Assembly: GCA_036571765.1 (NCBI GenBank)
Contig: BROE01000007.1
Location: 6,663,636-6,727,635 of the forward strand
DNA length: 64,000 nucleotides
From: Plecoglossus altivelis
Taxonomy: Eukaryota > Chordata > Actinopteri > Osmeriformes > Plecoglossidae
Direction: 5' to 3'
Shown here: one piece after another, positions 10,343 to 22,700 of the stretch
How positions within the stretch are numbered: the stretch's first letter is position 1
How the letters are laid out: each line of letters starts with the position of its first letter
Notes under the pieces: generated by a model
The model's input: the letters and a program-made list of their open reading frames with translations, nothing else
Databases searched by the model: none
Told to the model about the DNA's origin: nothing
Program-made: the position numbers and the translations under genes

Positions 10343-13300
10343 ATGCCTAAGACTGTCCAGAAATCTCCAGGTATTGTGCGTCTGTTAATTGTTGTTTAGT
10401 ATCTTTGCCTTCATCTTAGTCAATATGTTTATTCACTCACATATCCGGGGACATCTTTTGAAAATGAGTTCTATTTTTACAACCTTAGATTGCAAATATA
10501 CAGGATGTTTGTGCCGCCAGAGGTGTTTTGTTCTTGTTTTCTCTCGTTCATGGATGATTGTGGTGGGACTGAACAAGGACAAATGCAAGAGTAGAATGTG
10601 AAATTCAAGATCATATTGCTCTGTGTTTTGATCAAAACCAGTGTTGAACACTGTGTTCTACAAGTCAGTGGAAGGAGTGAAGGAAGTAAGGGCAGGATAC
10701 CTGTTGAAGTCTCCTCCTGCAAGTCTACTCAAATCTATAGTGAGTTCATCTGGCCCATCACAATAGACACTGTACTGTTTCTGGAAATGGTCAACTGTAA
10801 AAAGTATGTCAAGTCATATTTAGTTATAACTCTTAGCAATCTGTTTATTGTTAGGTTTGTATAATAACCTTTTACTCTCTGTGTTATGTTGTGCTGTAGC
10901 ATTTGACAATCACAAACATCTATCTTTTTATAAAGTTTCTAATTCTACGATTAAAAAAATAATTGGTTGGTCTATTGCCAGAAATCATGGAAGCGGCGTT
11001 TCTTCATACTGTACAAGATGAAGGACAACTCTTGCCTGTTAAAATACTTCAAGAGTTCAATAGACAGGGACAAACCAAGAGGAGGCATAGACTTGTCTAA
11101 GTATGTTCTGCTTCCAACTTCACTGCTCCAACTTAACTCTCAACACGTGATAAGTAACTGTTTTAATGTCCTTATGAGTCTGCCACTTCTAATGTTAAAC
11201 CCTTTACTCTGTCACTTCACTGTAGAATTTCCCTGTTGTACTCAAGCCCTCAAAAACACATCCAGTGGCCATGGATCAGCAGGAATTTCAGATGCTCTGC
11301 GGACTGTGTACTGTACATCAGGGTTCAAGACAGGGACTACTTCCTTATCGGAGACAACAGGTCTGTCAGATTTTTCTATGTCTTCCAGTTACAAGGAACA
11401 GGCAGGAAATGGCATTACTGACTGCCTCTGAAACATGCCTGAAAGTTGTGTGTCACCCTCACCAACTGTCATGACAAAACAGTATATAAAAACAGTAATT
11501 CTGTAAAACATCATACGTCAAAATCATATCAAGATATGTTGGTGATGGAAAGTAGCTCTCTCCTCAGCTGTTGCTCTGCCCTTATTTGACGCTAACCTTC
11601 TATTGGTTAATGCTGGGATAAGTAGATGTAGACCAGTAGAAAGTAGGTCAGAGGCACTTTCTTCTTTGGGTTGACGTGTTCGCCAGCTGGGTTGGGCAAT
11701 CCACCCACCCTGTTCCTTCACATGGTTGAAGGGCCTTTGTTGACACTTTCAGGGGTAGTAAAACACTTCATCCATGCCCTACAACTCCCTTCATGGTCCT
11801 GCTATTTCTGGCTGTCTAACAATACAAATTAACAGAGGATGCCACTCTGGACTTAGACATCAAATGAATGGGGTTTGAAGGGAGAGTGATATTATTGTTG
11901 GGTCCACTGTGAGTGATTCGATCCTACCACATGGTTTACAAATGTTCTGTTTGTATGAAGAGCTAAAACCATGCATTAATAAGAGTTTACACTATGTTGA
12001 ACATGGCTGCCATGTTTATGTTTTTAGTTCAGACATTGATGACTGGTTCTGGGACATATATGAGGCTCTGAAAACCCGCCCACACCAAGTGCTTAATCCA
12101 GAGGTAATGAACATTCTTACATTCCCCTAAGAGGCTGGGACAAACTTTGTAAACCCACACGAACAGTCAGCCAAAGGTGCTGAAATGACATGCACTCATT
12201 GTTGTGAGACAAATGTACAGAAAGGGCTTTTGAGTAAGTACACAGTTTAGTCAAATCATCTTTGAAAATTGGTTTATTTTTTTGTTTGTTTTCTCTGAAA
12301 GGTCTTGGATGAAGATTCCTCCTTCCCTGTTGAGGTAAACAAAAACTCTTCGATCTAACATCTTCATGTTGGCAATCCTGTTTTCCTTGTCGTCTGTCTG
12401 GGTCCTGATCGTATCACAACAACAAAACCTGGGACCAAAACAATTGAATGATGAAATATGATATCGTCTACATTTGACTAACATCCATGCATTGCAATCA
12501 TTTCGTTGACTGTTATTAAATGGTGGATTTTACTTTGACTAATAGTCTATTTCAGATCCTATCTTGAGGGTTTTCACCATTAAGAAGAGGGCAAAATTTG
12601 TCAAGGATCAAAAGGTGAGTTTTAGTGGACAGGTGGCACATCTGATCTCACTGTGAAATCTTCACAGCTGTGATTGAAACATGTTTTTACTAGTAACTAT
12701 TCAGAGGTGTATCTTGGTCTATAAACAAACGGTACTGAAATACATTCTAAAGTATGTTCTGATATGATGTTAGATGCTTAGATATCTGACCGTTATAATA
12801 CAGAGATACACCTTATCATTTCCAAAACAAAACTCCAATGCCTTGTGACATACTTAAAAGTGCACTCTTTGTGCTCTACATTTGCAATTGAGACTTTTAG
12901 CAAAGTTTAGCTGTATGTAAATTCACATTTAAATTCCTAATTTGGAAGAAAATCAATTCATATTAAAATGTAAAGCCTTTTTTCCAGACACAATTTGTGA
13001 AAAACAGGTCTGCATCTGAACCAAACGAAGCATGTCCAGAGTCCCTGCGATGCATTAAGGTGATAACAAAACAGAGGAACTCGTTTGGACCACAGAAATC
13101 AGACATCACAAGAAACTGATAGCATTTCTACTTTCTGCCCAACTGACAGGAATCACAGAAAGCCAGTAGACCCGTCTCAGATCCTGCTAGAAGATCTTTG
13201 GACCTCCAGTACGACTACCCCAGGAACTTCCTCAGAAAGACATCTCTGGTACATGTCCAGATGACCACAGGCACAGTCCTACACAGCTGCACCTGCCTCA

Positions 13301-16300
13301 TGCCAGCATAGATGCTGTGCTCATCAAGTCTGTGCTGATGTCAGCTGCAGTTTGAAGTGGCAGGAAGTTGTCTGTGTAATCCAGTTTATTTTTGACAGAT
13401 GGCTTGTTTTGTCAAGTGTTACCTTTAATGCAATTCTAGTTCAATACATTTGAATCTGGATGTCAGACGACATTCCTTAAGTCAAATTTCAGATATATGA
13501 CGAATTCGATATTCATTATTTTGCAGGGAAATGAAGAAGTGACTTCTGGCCCTGAGTCTATGGTAAGAACCTGTTCTGGTCTTCGCAATTTACAATTTGC
13601 TCTGCTTAGATATATTTGTATTTGATCAAACACCCATTTGGAGAGTGACATGTTGTTGACTTGAGCTCGGATTGATTTGAATTGATTTCACATTACACTT
13701 ACACATTACACAATTTACTTCTGAATCACTTTCCGTTTTTCATGAAACCCCAGGCAGTGGAACAGGCCTGGAGACCATTGTCAGAGCCAGTGAAAGAGCC
13801 TGAGAATAATTACTACGATTATCCCAAGAAGTTCCTTAAACAAACAAGCGAGGTACACACAATTCTTCTAAACATGGTATAGTGGGACAGAGGAAGTCCT
13901 GGCCATCTATGTAGCTACTCTTTTCTGTGTGTGATTGTTCTGGCTCATGTTCACTGGCACCTACACAAGCAGGTTGTTTATCCTTAATCTTGGTCTAGTC
14001 TAGACCAACGCAGCCTTGCATTTGCAACCATGGATTTCTGTCAAAGCACAGAAGACTCACACACACACTTGTAGGAATCAGAATGTACTTTCTTCACACA
14101 AACACATAATGAATTTGTTGTGATTTTCTACTGAAGCTCTTGGTACACACATACATATGACATGAGAAAAGAGGTAAAGTAAACTAAGAGCATATAATGA
14201 ATAAGTAAAATTAAATAAATAATATTAAAGTGGTATACATCTGTATCAGAAGACATACAGGTTTGCATTGTACATACAGCAGGATGAGTAGAATATATAC
14301 AGTATGTATATTTACACAACACATTTTTACTCAAGCATGCACAATGTTCTGCGCACATTGCAACATACAGACCTCATGGTGTTATGATTGTCTTCAACTT
14401 GCAGACGAGTGAAGATGAGGAGGCCTGTGAGGAGGATCGACACAGCCAGTACATGAAAATGGAGACAGTGTGAGTATGCCTGTGGCTCGATCCTTTTATT
14501 GATTCTCAACGGAACGGGTTGAGTTGCCATCCAGGCTAGTTTGTCTGCTAAAATAATTGACTGAATACATGTGTGTGTGTGTTTGTGGGTCACAGATTTG
14601 AAAGCATGAAGGAGGCTGAAGGAGGAGACAAGAGCTCCATTTCCCGGTCGTTGGAAGTGTACGTTTCTGAACTGGTCTCTCTTTGTCTGTTCACATGTTG
14701 CTTTGTTTGAGTAAGGGTTTTTTGTAAGCGCTGTATTTTGTACTTACAGGGCCGCCAAACTTGAAGAGTGTTCCACAGACAGCCTCATAAGGTCTGTGAC
14801 TCAGGTTTTCGACAGGCTCAAGACTCATGTGCTAACTGAGGACAAAGCACGTCCAGATGAAAGGTTAATCACACAGTTCTATCACACTGACATGACTCAA
14901 TCACAACTATTGAGTTGTGTCAGATTTGAATAGTCTAATTAAAAATAGCAAAGGAATGCATATTTTATTTGGCATGTAGACCAGACTGCTTACAGTAACA
15001 ACATTGTTAGTCCTGGCAGGCATTGTTGACGAGTTTCCAGTCAGTCATGATGAGAATCTATCAGAGCCAGTCTAGCCAGTCTCTTTCAGAACTGTCACAC
15101 AAACTCAACACCAGGTACACAGTGGCATGCTCATTGTGTGGGATTACACATACACTGTGAATAAAACATTAGCATTTGTTTGTATCCAAATAGTGTATCG
15201 TAATTCAACATGATCCACTAAACCTTAGTTCCATCCAGTGTTTGTTGAAAATGTCTGCAAAGTACTGTGATTTTATTTGACTGCACTTAAAATTAAAAGA
15301 AGTTTGACTCAGCCAAAAAGAGAGGTGTGTGACCCTGGAGTTCTATTTTAACGCAGTGGAAATGTTTGTTTGATCTTTATTAGTACAGGTAAGAAAGGGA
15401 AGATAGTTTCTGGATGAGAGAACGAATTATCATGAGCACCGATCTAGTTCTCATGTATATCAGATTCTTCAGAAGTTTTTTTTCTCACAAGACATTGAGC
15501 TATGTGGTTTTGTAACTTATTTAATCTCTCAGCAGACTGGATTGCCGGGAAGACTGTGTTGGCAGTCCCACTGAAAATGAGACTGTTCCTTCTGTGGTGA
15601 TGACTCATTCAGAACACCTGGAGGAGCACGGCTCAAACGAAAGGTGATTCACACTATTACTGAAACAGGTAGAACCAAATCAATTATTAGTTTGGTGATG
15701 TGGATGATTGCAGATGTATTTGTAAGCGTTATTTTACATATGCACTTGACAACTGAACTTGTCCTAATTAGGAATGAGGAAGAGCTTCCTGTGGAAAAAG
15801 ACATCCTTGTGAACCAGGCAGATTTGAAAAACCATCTGACAGTATCAGATGAGGAAGGCAAACTATGGTATGTAGCCTATTGAAACTGTGGTCATATTGT
15901 TTTCTTCTGGCACCATCTGTGGTGAGGCTTTACATAGGTACATGAAGCATGAACGCAGTCAGCATGATAGGCCGAGTTGAAGTGTTATCGTCACCCAAAC
16001 GTGAACTCTTAACTCCAACTGTAAGGATCTGTTGTCTGATTATCACTCATCTTAACAGCGTATTGATCAAAATGCCCCTGGTCATATAGCCAGGTTTTTA
16101 TTGTGGTGTGAATCTTGGCTACAAGCACACTGGTAAAACTGTGATTCTTACACTGTTAGTTTAACGCAAGACACACTGGCCACAGGGCTTTGAGCAGGAC
16201 AGATCAGGTTTACATGGTGTGAGTATGTACACATGGTGTGTGTGTCTGTGTGTTTTTTAGTGTCTTTGGCTGGACAGGCCAGTCCCAGGCCTCTTGCCCA

Positions 16301-16581
16301 TTCCATAAGGGAGACAGAATTCTGGCAATAAATGACCTACAAACTAGCAGTGTGGAAGAGTTCCAGACCTACCTCAAAAAACTCCTCAAAAAACAGGTAA
16401 GCACACAGACACACACGCACGCCATGGACACGCACATATAGATACTCCAAACACACTACAGTTTATATATGTAATGTGTGGCTGACCTGAACTTCTCATA
16501 CACTCGTTGCAGGTGACGCTGACCATCTTACGTGTGCCTGGGTCTGAACCTGCGTGCTCTACCTTCACTTCCAGTATGTGA
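10343..16581 (+). CDS. plekhs1: Pleckstrin homology domain-containing family S member 1
   Basis: Adaptor-like PH-domain protein. Exons: 10343-10370, 10669-10739, 10982-11100, 11226-11360, 12028-12103, 12302-12334, 12546(or 12556)-12614, 12988-13059, 13150-13248, 13527-13562, 13754-13852, 14405-14469, 14596-14658, 14750-14863, optional 15034-15114, 15533(or 15536)-15643, 15772-15867, 16261-16396, 16513-16581. The frame is about 495 residues (522 with the optional exon); human is, as I recall, about 460. The PH domain (about 17-140) starts GYLLKSPP, has the basic KSWKRRFFIL strand and ends in a WFWDIYEALK helix. The middle holds two YDYP motifs in duplicated exons and a YMKM motif. The C-terminus (GDRILAINDLQ to VTLTILRVP) matches human PLEKHS1 and looks PDZ-like. 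Exon 7's start and the optional exon are uncertain: with the stronger acceptor (12556) the frame hits a stop, while 12546 keeps it open. Confidence 0.88.
13150..13852 (+). repeat. plekhs1: Duplicated 99-nt exons in plekhs1
   Basis: Exons 13150-13248 and 13754-13852 are both exactly 99 nt, both phase 0, and encode matching 33-residue peptides: RPVSDPA then YDYPRNFLRKTS, against RPLSEPV then YDYPKKFLKQTS. The exons before each may be related too, ending CPESLRCIK and SGPESM. This looks like an ancient tandem duplication of one exon, or of an exon pair. Confidence 0.8.
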
Positions 16582-19500
16582 TCCCTCTGTAATCAACAAC
16601 AAGAAAAAGCCTTCTACAACACCTGACCATAGTTCCTGTAGTTCAGGGTATCTAAGATGGACCTTTAGTGTGTACATGTAGGCCCATAACATCTTTGAAA
16701 TGGTTATAATACCACATAATTACTGTATGGATTCCTATTCCTATTCTAATGATCTATATTGTGTATTCCAGTGCTGACTGCAGGAATAGGGAGGGGTGCC
16801 TGACTAGAGACAGTTCCCCAGTTCACTCAGATTAACCTTCCATCCTGAAAGTGTATGTTGCCTTGTCTCAGTATTCTCCAATTATAGATCCCATCAGGGC
16901 TGGCCTATGCTTGAAAATAGGCTCGATCCTAATTTCAGTTCAGTGGCAGGAACATTGCCCCATGTTGTGTAACCACTCCTAGTTAGCCAAGAGGGTTATG
17001 CTGCTTGTTTTCAAATCAGGATCCTATCTGTTGTGTCACCGGCCAGTGAAGATTCAACAGATGCGGCTGTTAAAAGTATGTGACAAAACATTTCCCAGAA
17101 ATATATTTGTGACGATAAACCGGCTTGCTGACGTGCCTTGCAAAGATCCCTTATAATGATCAGAGGCATCATAATAAACTGCTGCTAAATATTTGACAAT
17201 GTGGTGTGACACTGAAGAATTGTGAAGCTAATTCTGCTTGACTGTCAACAGATACTGTGACCCACTGCTTATGGCAATGTGCCCATTTATACATTAACCT
17301 CTGGGAAAATGATGGAGATCATACATACATGTAATCTATTGAAGTATATGTACAGTTGTAATTGAACCATTGGGAAAATGACTTGTCTTCTGACTTGTGT
17401 CATGCTATGTAATGACCTGCCTTCCGCAGCTCAGTGGAGCCCCCTAGATAACAGGGTGGAGTCCTTTATGACACATTAGTTCTATCTTTTACTCCTGTTC
17501 TCTGTTTGCACACTAACTAAAATATGTACTCTGTACATACTGGCTCCTGTCAATGTGTCCTTTTACAGGTTTCTACATTCCACATATTAAATCACTACAA
17601 TAAATACAGCTTTCAATTGTGCATTTGTATAATTGTCCTCGGACATCAATACTTTATGATTCCAGCTTGACAGTCTGATCTGGAAAACCGAGCATTTGCT
17701 TAATACACTGGAACAATTGAGTGTTTCAAGTCATTTGGAAGCCCTGCGACTTGCTGGCCCCAGTCCAGGGTGTACCCTGCCTATGGCCCGAAAGCTACTG
17801 GTTTAGGCTCCAGTCACCCGTGGCCCCTAAATGGGAACAAGCGGCACTGCAATCCCTCCCAGGGATTAGCAGTAGATAATGGATGGATGGATGGAAGTCA
17901 TTTGGAAAGTGTGCAGTACAATTCTAACCAGTAGATGGCTGACTTTCACAAAGATAAATATGAACAACCGTTTCGGTCCTTGTGTAGGATGAGACTAAAC
18001 AGAAACAGATGGGTGGTTCAGAGCTCAGAATGTTGGTATTACCATCTTCGGTTGATAAGGTACAAGACAGAACATACCTTGCTGGAAACATGTGGGCTGG
18101 AATGGAGAAAAAGGAAGAATCATTTTGAATTTCAGACTTGAAGGCTTCAGAGTGACAATAGCAGGATGTGTTGTGGAGACGGAGCATGAACACTGCTCCT
18201 GTCAGATTCTTCTCCCTGCGTTAGACATGGCCTCGCAGCCACGCCCTCCAGTCAAGATGAGACTGGCTTTCCATTAAGCTCTGGGTCTTAAACTTCAATG
18301 GATGGGATCCTGGTTCTCCTCTGATAAATGTCACGCAACAGTAACCAATGAATGAGACCAGCATTACAATTAGAATCCCCTCAAGATGGTAGTGGGCAGG
18401 GCGTGTAATTGGTGGGCCATTACATTGATTGGTCACCTTGAAAGGAGAGGTGTGATAAACCCTTGATGGGAAGATGAAAGATGTGTGGTTGGAGAGCTTG
18501 CCTGTGTGTGCCTGCTGCAGAGCGCATTAGGGAAAGTACTAAACAATATTAGCAACAGCAGCTTAGTCTATGAACTGTGTTCAGTTTACACCATCACATC
18601 CCCTGCCTGTGCATTCCCACTAATGAAGCATGAACAGGGTACATATGCGGTGTGTAGATGAATTGAGAAGCACCTTTAGATGCTTGATCCACACACGCTC
18701 TCTCCTGTCTCGCTAAAGGTCAATCCTGATTGGTTTTTGGTCCAGCTGACAATGTCCAGTCACAACGCCCCCTCAGTGTCTGGTCTCTAAAACCAAGAAT
18801 TCCTACAACTTTTCCTGTGACATTTCCACGTCAGAACTGGTTCCATCTAGATCCATCATATTCACTAAATGTTATGCATAACTTGTGTAACAGGAACACC
18901 CTGCCTAATTGAATCTACTGACCTCTACAGTGAATCATAAAGGTTCTCCATGTAACATCCCTCCTCAAATTAGATTAGAAAGAAATAGTTTTATAAAAAG
19001 CATAGCTTTTCCTTAATATTCAAACACAGTGTACCTTTACACTCAAAAAGGCTTGTGATACAAAAATGCCATATTATATAGCTTGTACAAAAACGAAATA
19101 GTTTGTAAAACCCCAAAACGCAAATGACTTGTCAGGTAGGTAAGTTAAGATGTGTGAATGTTGCACACAAGCATTTGAACATGCATTATTACAATATACA
19201 TCCATCATTCCTGACCCCTTCAGATTTACCTTCTCAGCTATTTTTTTTTATATCAGGGGGATAGTTACTTGCCTCAATACATTTCCAGTCTCAGCATTTC
19301 AGCCTTAGATAAGCAATGACATTTTACCTGATGACAAAAGAATGACTCAACATTAGAGACCCACATTTATTCCTAGTTATATTTATTTCTAGTTATATTA
19401 AAACATGTTCTCCCATTAAACAATATGCACCAAGACTGGATAGCACAAAAATGGAGAAAGATTGAACATTATCTTTTGGTATTTCAAGGTAGCACAATTT

Positions 19501-19754
19501 TCCTCAGTTGACAATGAAGGGGGAAGTTCAGTTAAAAATACAGGTGACCATGGCAACCAAAGTAAAGATTACCGTCTTTTAACCTGTGACCATGTAATTA
19601 GAAATACAATAGATCTTACAGAAAGGCTTCACCTAAAGTCACAATTCTTTAAAAGTAGTCAGGTTGTCAGAGATCATTTTAGTCAATACTGGAGGCACAG
19701 GCATATTCATTTCTCATGTAATTTACGGCTTCAACTTTTTCTCTCATTACTGAT
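16582..19754. other. plekhs1/dclre1a convergent intergenic region
   Basis: No gene is supported. It contains a retroposon tail at 17741-17894. Candidate minus-strand polyadenylation signals for dclre1a are at 19387-19382 and 19371-19366 (TTTATT on the plus strand). The remainder is AT-rich with no coding signal I trust. Confidence 0.5.
17741..17894 (+). mobile_element. 5'-truncated non-LTR retroposon tail with target-site duplication
   Basis: A 154-bp segment resembles the 3' end of a repeat very common in fish genomes (CCAGGGTGTACCCTGCC, TAGGCTCCAG, ACAAGCGG, then ATAATGGATGGATGGATGG). It is flanked by perfect 13-bp copies of AAGTCATTTGGAA at 17728-17740 and 17895-17907. The tetranucleotide tail and the direct repeats indicate target-primed retroposition. 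I do not name the exact family. Confidence 0.8.
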
Positions 19755-22700
19755 TCATATTGCTTGTGCCTTCGCCTCTGATAGCCACTTGCTGAAAACC
19801 GTCTCCATGGCCTTCCGGCTTTCCCTGCTCCCCACGTTGACTGTGGGGATGATCTTAAGGGGTCGTAGCCACTGTACGAAGCGCTTCATCTCCAAGAAGC
19901 TGCTGTGCTCGCTGTAGGGGATACCTGGCAGGGAGAGGAACATCTCAGACCATTGGTGCAGTACCCACAACTCTGTTAAAGAAAAAGGCTCTTTTGTTGG
20001 CATTGGGAGAACCTGGCTAGCCAGTTACACCCACTAGACACATGTGGCCTGTGAGGGCCATGTAGACGGAGCCACAATGATTTGGGGGGCCACACTTTCA
20101 ACAACCACACCAACATGGGGTCCAATTCCAATCAGATCCCCGGATCATTCCTTCATCAACATTCCTTTCAGATCAGAAATCAATTATAAGTATTTCATTT
20201 CATTTTCCAGCTACAGAGAAAGTTAGGCAGGACGAGAACTCTTAGGCTCCTCAATTATGGATGTGCTCTCGGACTAAAAGCGAAACGCAATTTTCCTAAT
20301 CTCCCTTATTACGAACCATCAAGTCCAATGAATAATAAGTAAGTGTTTGGTTAGAGGGAGGCGGCAGCAGCTGTGCGTCTCCCACAGAATACAGAGACGG
20401 CATGAGGGCAGTGTGGGGGGGAGGGGGGAGCACCAACTGGTCCTGCCAGGGGACTCTTTGTTGGGGGCATTTCCAAAAGACACTTCGAAAAATGGCAAAA
20501 ACGTCGAGGCTGGTGCAGATGTTAACTTGAGGCAAAGTGATGGCAAGTGGTGCATTTTGAAAAGGCTTTCATCTTTTCATTCATGGTCATTTTCATTTGG
20601 GAGTTTAAGTGAGGGAGTTTAAGTGAGGGATGGGGGGGGGAACTGCTAATAGAAAAACAACTCTCAGAAGTGCATGTCTGAGATCACCATTCCTGATCGA
20701 AAAACCATAGATATACAAGCTTAAAATTGTGCAGAAGCAAACTGTGACCTTTCTGGTTGGGGTCAGGTTTCATGCCCTGCACCTGCGCCAATCATGAAGA
20801 CTACCAATCTGTAGGACGGGAGAGCGAGAGCAGGCGAGAGAATGGTACAGATATTGAGAGTGGTCGAGGAAAAAAAAAAGAGAAAAAGTGCTGAGAGGTG
20901 GAAATGTAATGGGGATAGTTTGCAGAAGTGCTTTATGGGTTCTGCTGCGCGCGTTTCTCTGGGTCACATCCCACAGCTGCCGAGGGCAACACTGCTGCTA
21001 CCAGCTGGACGCAGGGTGCTGGGAGCTAGTCTAAACATTTCCACAGGGGGTGGAGGAAAAAAAGCTGAATCGCTGATATCAGATCAAGTCACGGCCTACT
21101 GGCCATGCTGTCTGAACATGATACCTGATCCAGCTGAGTGTACCCAACCACAGGAGGAAACTGAATCTCAGGAAAGTGAAGTGTGGCCATGCTTATTTAA
21201 CTACATTGATATCAGGGATTTTTTTTTTTCCATTTGATGATACTTATACATATACTTGACGTAGATACTGGATGTGGCTCGAGAGTTCTTAACCTTTAAA
21301 TCCTAAAATGATGAAAATGGTCTAGACCCATCCTGTATGCTGTAGATGTTTCCCTGGTCCTACACGCCTGATTCACATGGTGGTCAACATCAGCCTTGAT
21401 AGAGCTTGATAAGGACCATTGCTTGAATCAGGCATGTTGGAGCAGGAAAACATCAGTAACCAGGCTAGAGGGCCCTGAGGCCCAGGATGGAAGAGCACTG
21501 GCCCAGATGAATACATACCGTAGATGGAGATGTTTCCACTGATGTGGGGCTGGATGTCCTGCACCGCCTCCACTGTCTGGCTGAAGGTCCAACCAGTGGG
21601 TTTGAAGGCTACAAGCTGGTCGTACTTCCCTGCAAACCTGTCCAGATGAGCCTGGAGATTCTGAGGAGACAGCAGGACACAGCATCTGAATCATGTCCAC
21701 TGTCTACCTTCACCCTAACCTAGTCTAACATTTAGTCTTTCTGAGATACGTGAAGGGTATAAAGTACTCACTGGGGAATAATTACGGTAGAGATTTCTTC
21801 AGTAGTACAAAAAAGGTTGGACTACGTTTGGGGATAGAAAGTGTTTATGAAACGTGTCTTGGGAAGTACAGAAACAACAAACCACAATAATTCATTCATG
21901 CGACAACCATATATGGTAAATCATCATTTGCAGCATTCTACTCATTCCTGCTGCACGCAAGCGTGTCAATCTGCTATTGCGGCAAAATTAATCAGACATG
22001 AAAGTCTGAATCAATATTCATAACAATTGTGGAGGAGTGTGGAAAGATACACGAGAGCTCCAGCTGCATGGAGGATAGTGTAGGTTGGCCTCAGGGTATC
22101 TCCAACAGACATGCAGGCTTCTCTCCCAGGAAACAAAAGGCTAGTTTTGAATCAGCACTTCTGTGAAGACTGGTAATGGATCTGTCCCGGCTTTGACAAC
22201 TATCTGGAGAGCTGCAGATGGCAGTTTGAAATGTTGAACTCCTCAGGAGAGAGATGCTGCGCTTGCAGCATGGTCATTTTCATTGGCATATGAAGTATTT
22301 AATCTTCGGGTCTAAGACTTACATACACAACCAGTAAGTAGAAATGGATGAGGTTATTTAAATAGGCTGTTTGAATAAACAGCAAAAATTCCTCATTTGT
22401 CATGATTTCTGGAAACGGAGCATGTCATTTACCAGTCATAACCTCTCATTTCAACCCTGAGGATTGTATTTTCTTTTTTACAACGAACTGAACAAAAAGT
22501 AAACTGCTAAGTCTACACCGTCAGATTGTAGTTTCAAGTAATTGGCTAGTTTTGTAAAACCAGACTTGCTGTGTGGTGGTAAAGACCTGTGATTGAGTCC
22601 AACCCTTCCACCTACTTACACACAAGCCCTCGTTAACAACATAGAGCAGGTACAGCTCAGTTCTAGAGCCCCTGACCGCAGAGCAGGTACAGCTCAGTTC

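Noticed and set aside
15020..15114. plekhs1 exon starting at the GGCAG acceptor (15020)
   Set aside because: In the phase set by the previous exon it runs into TGA. Only a weaker acceptor at 15034 keeps frame, so the exon is listed as optional.
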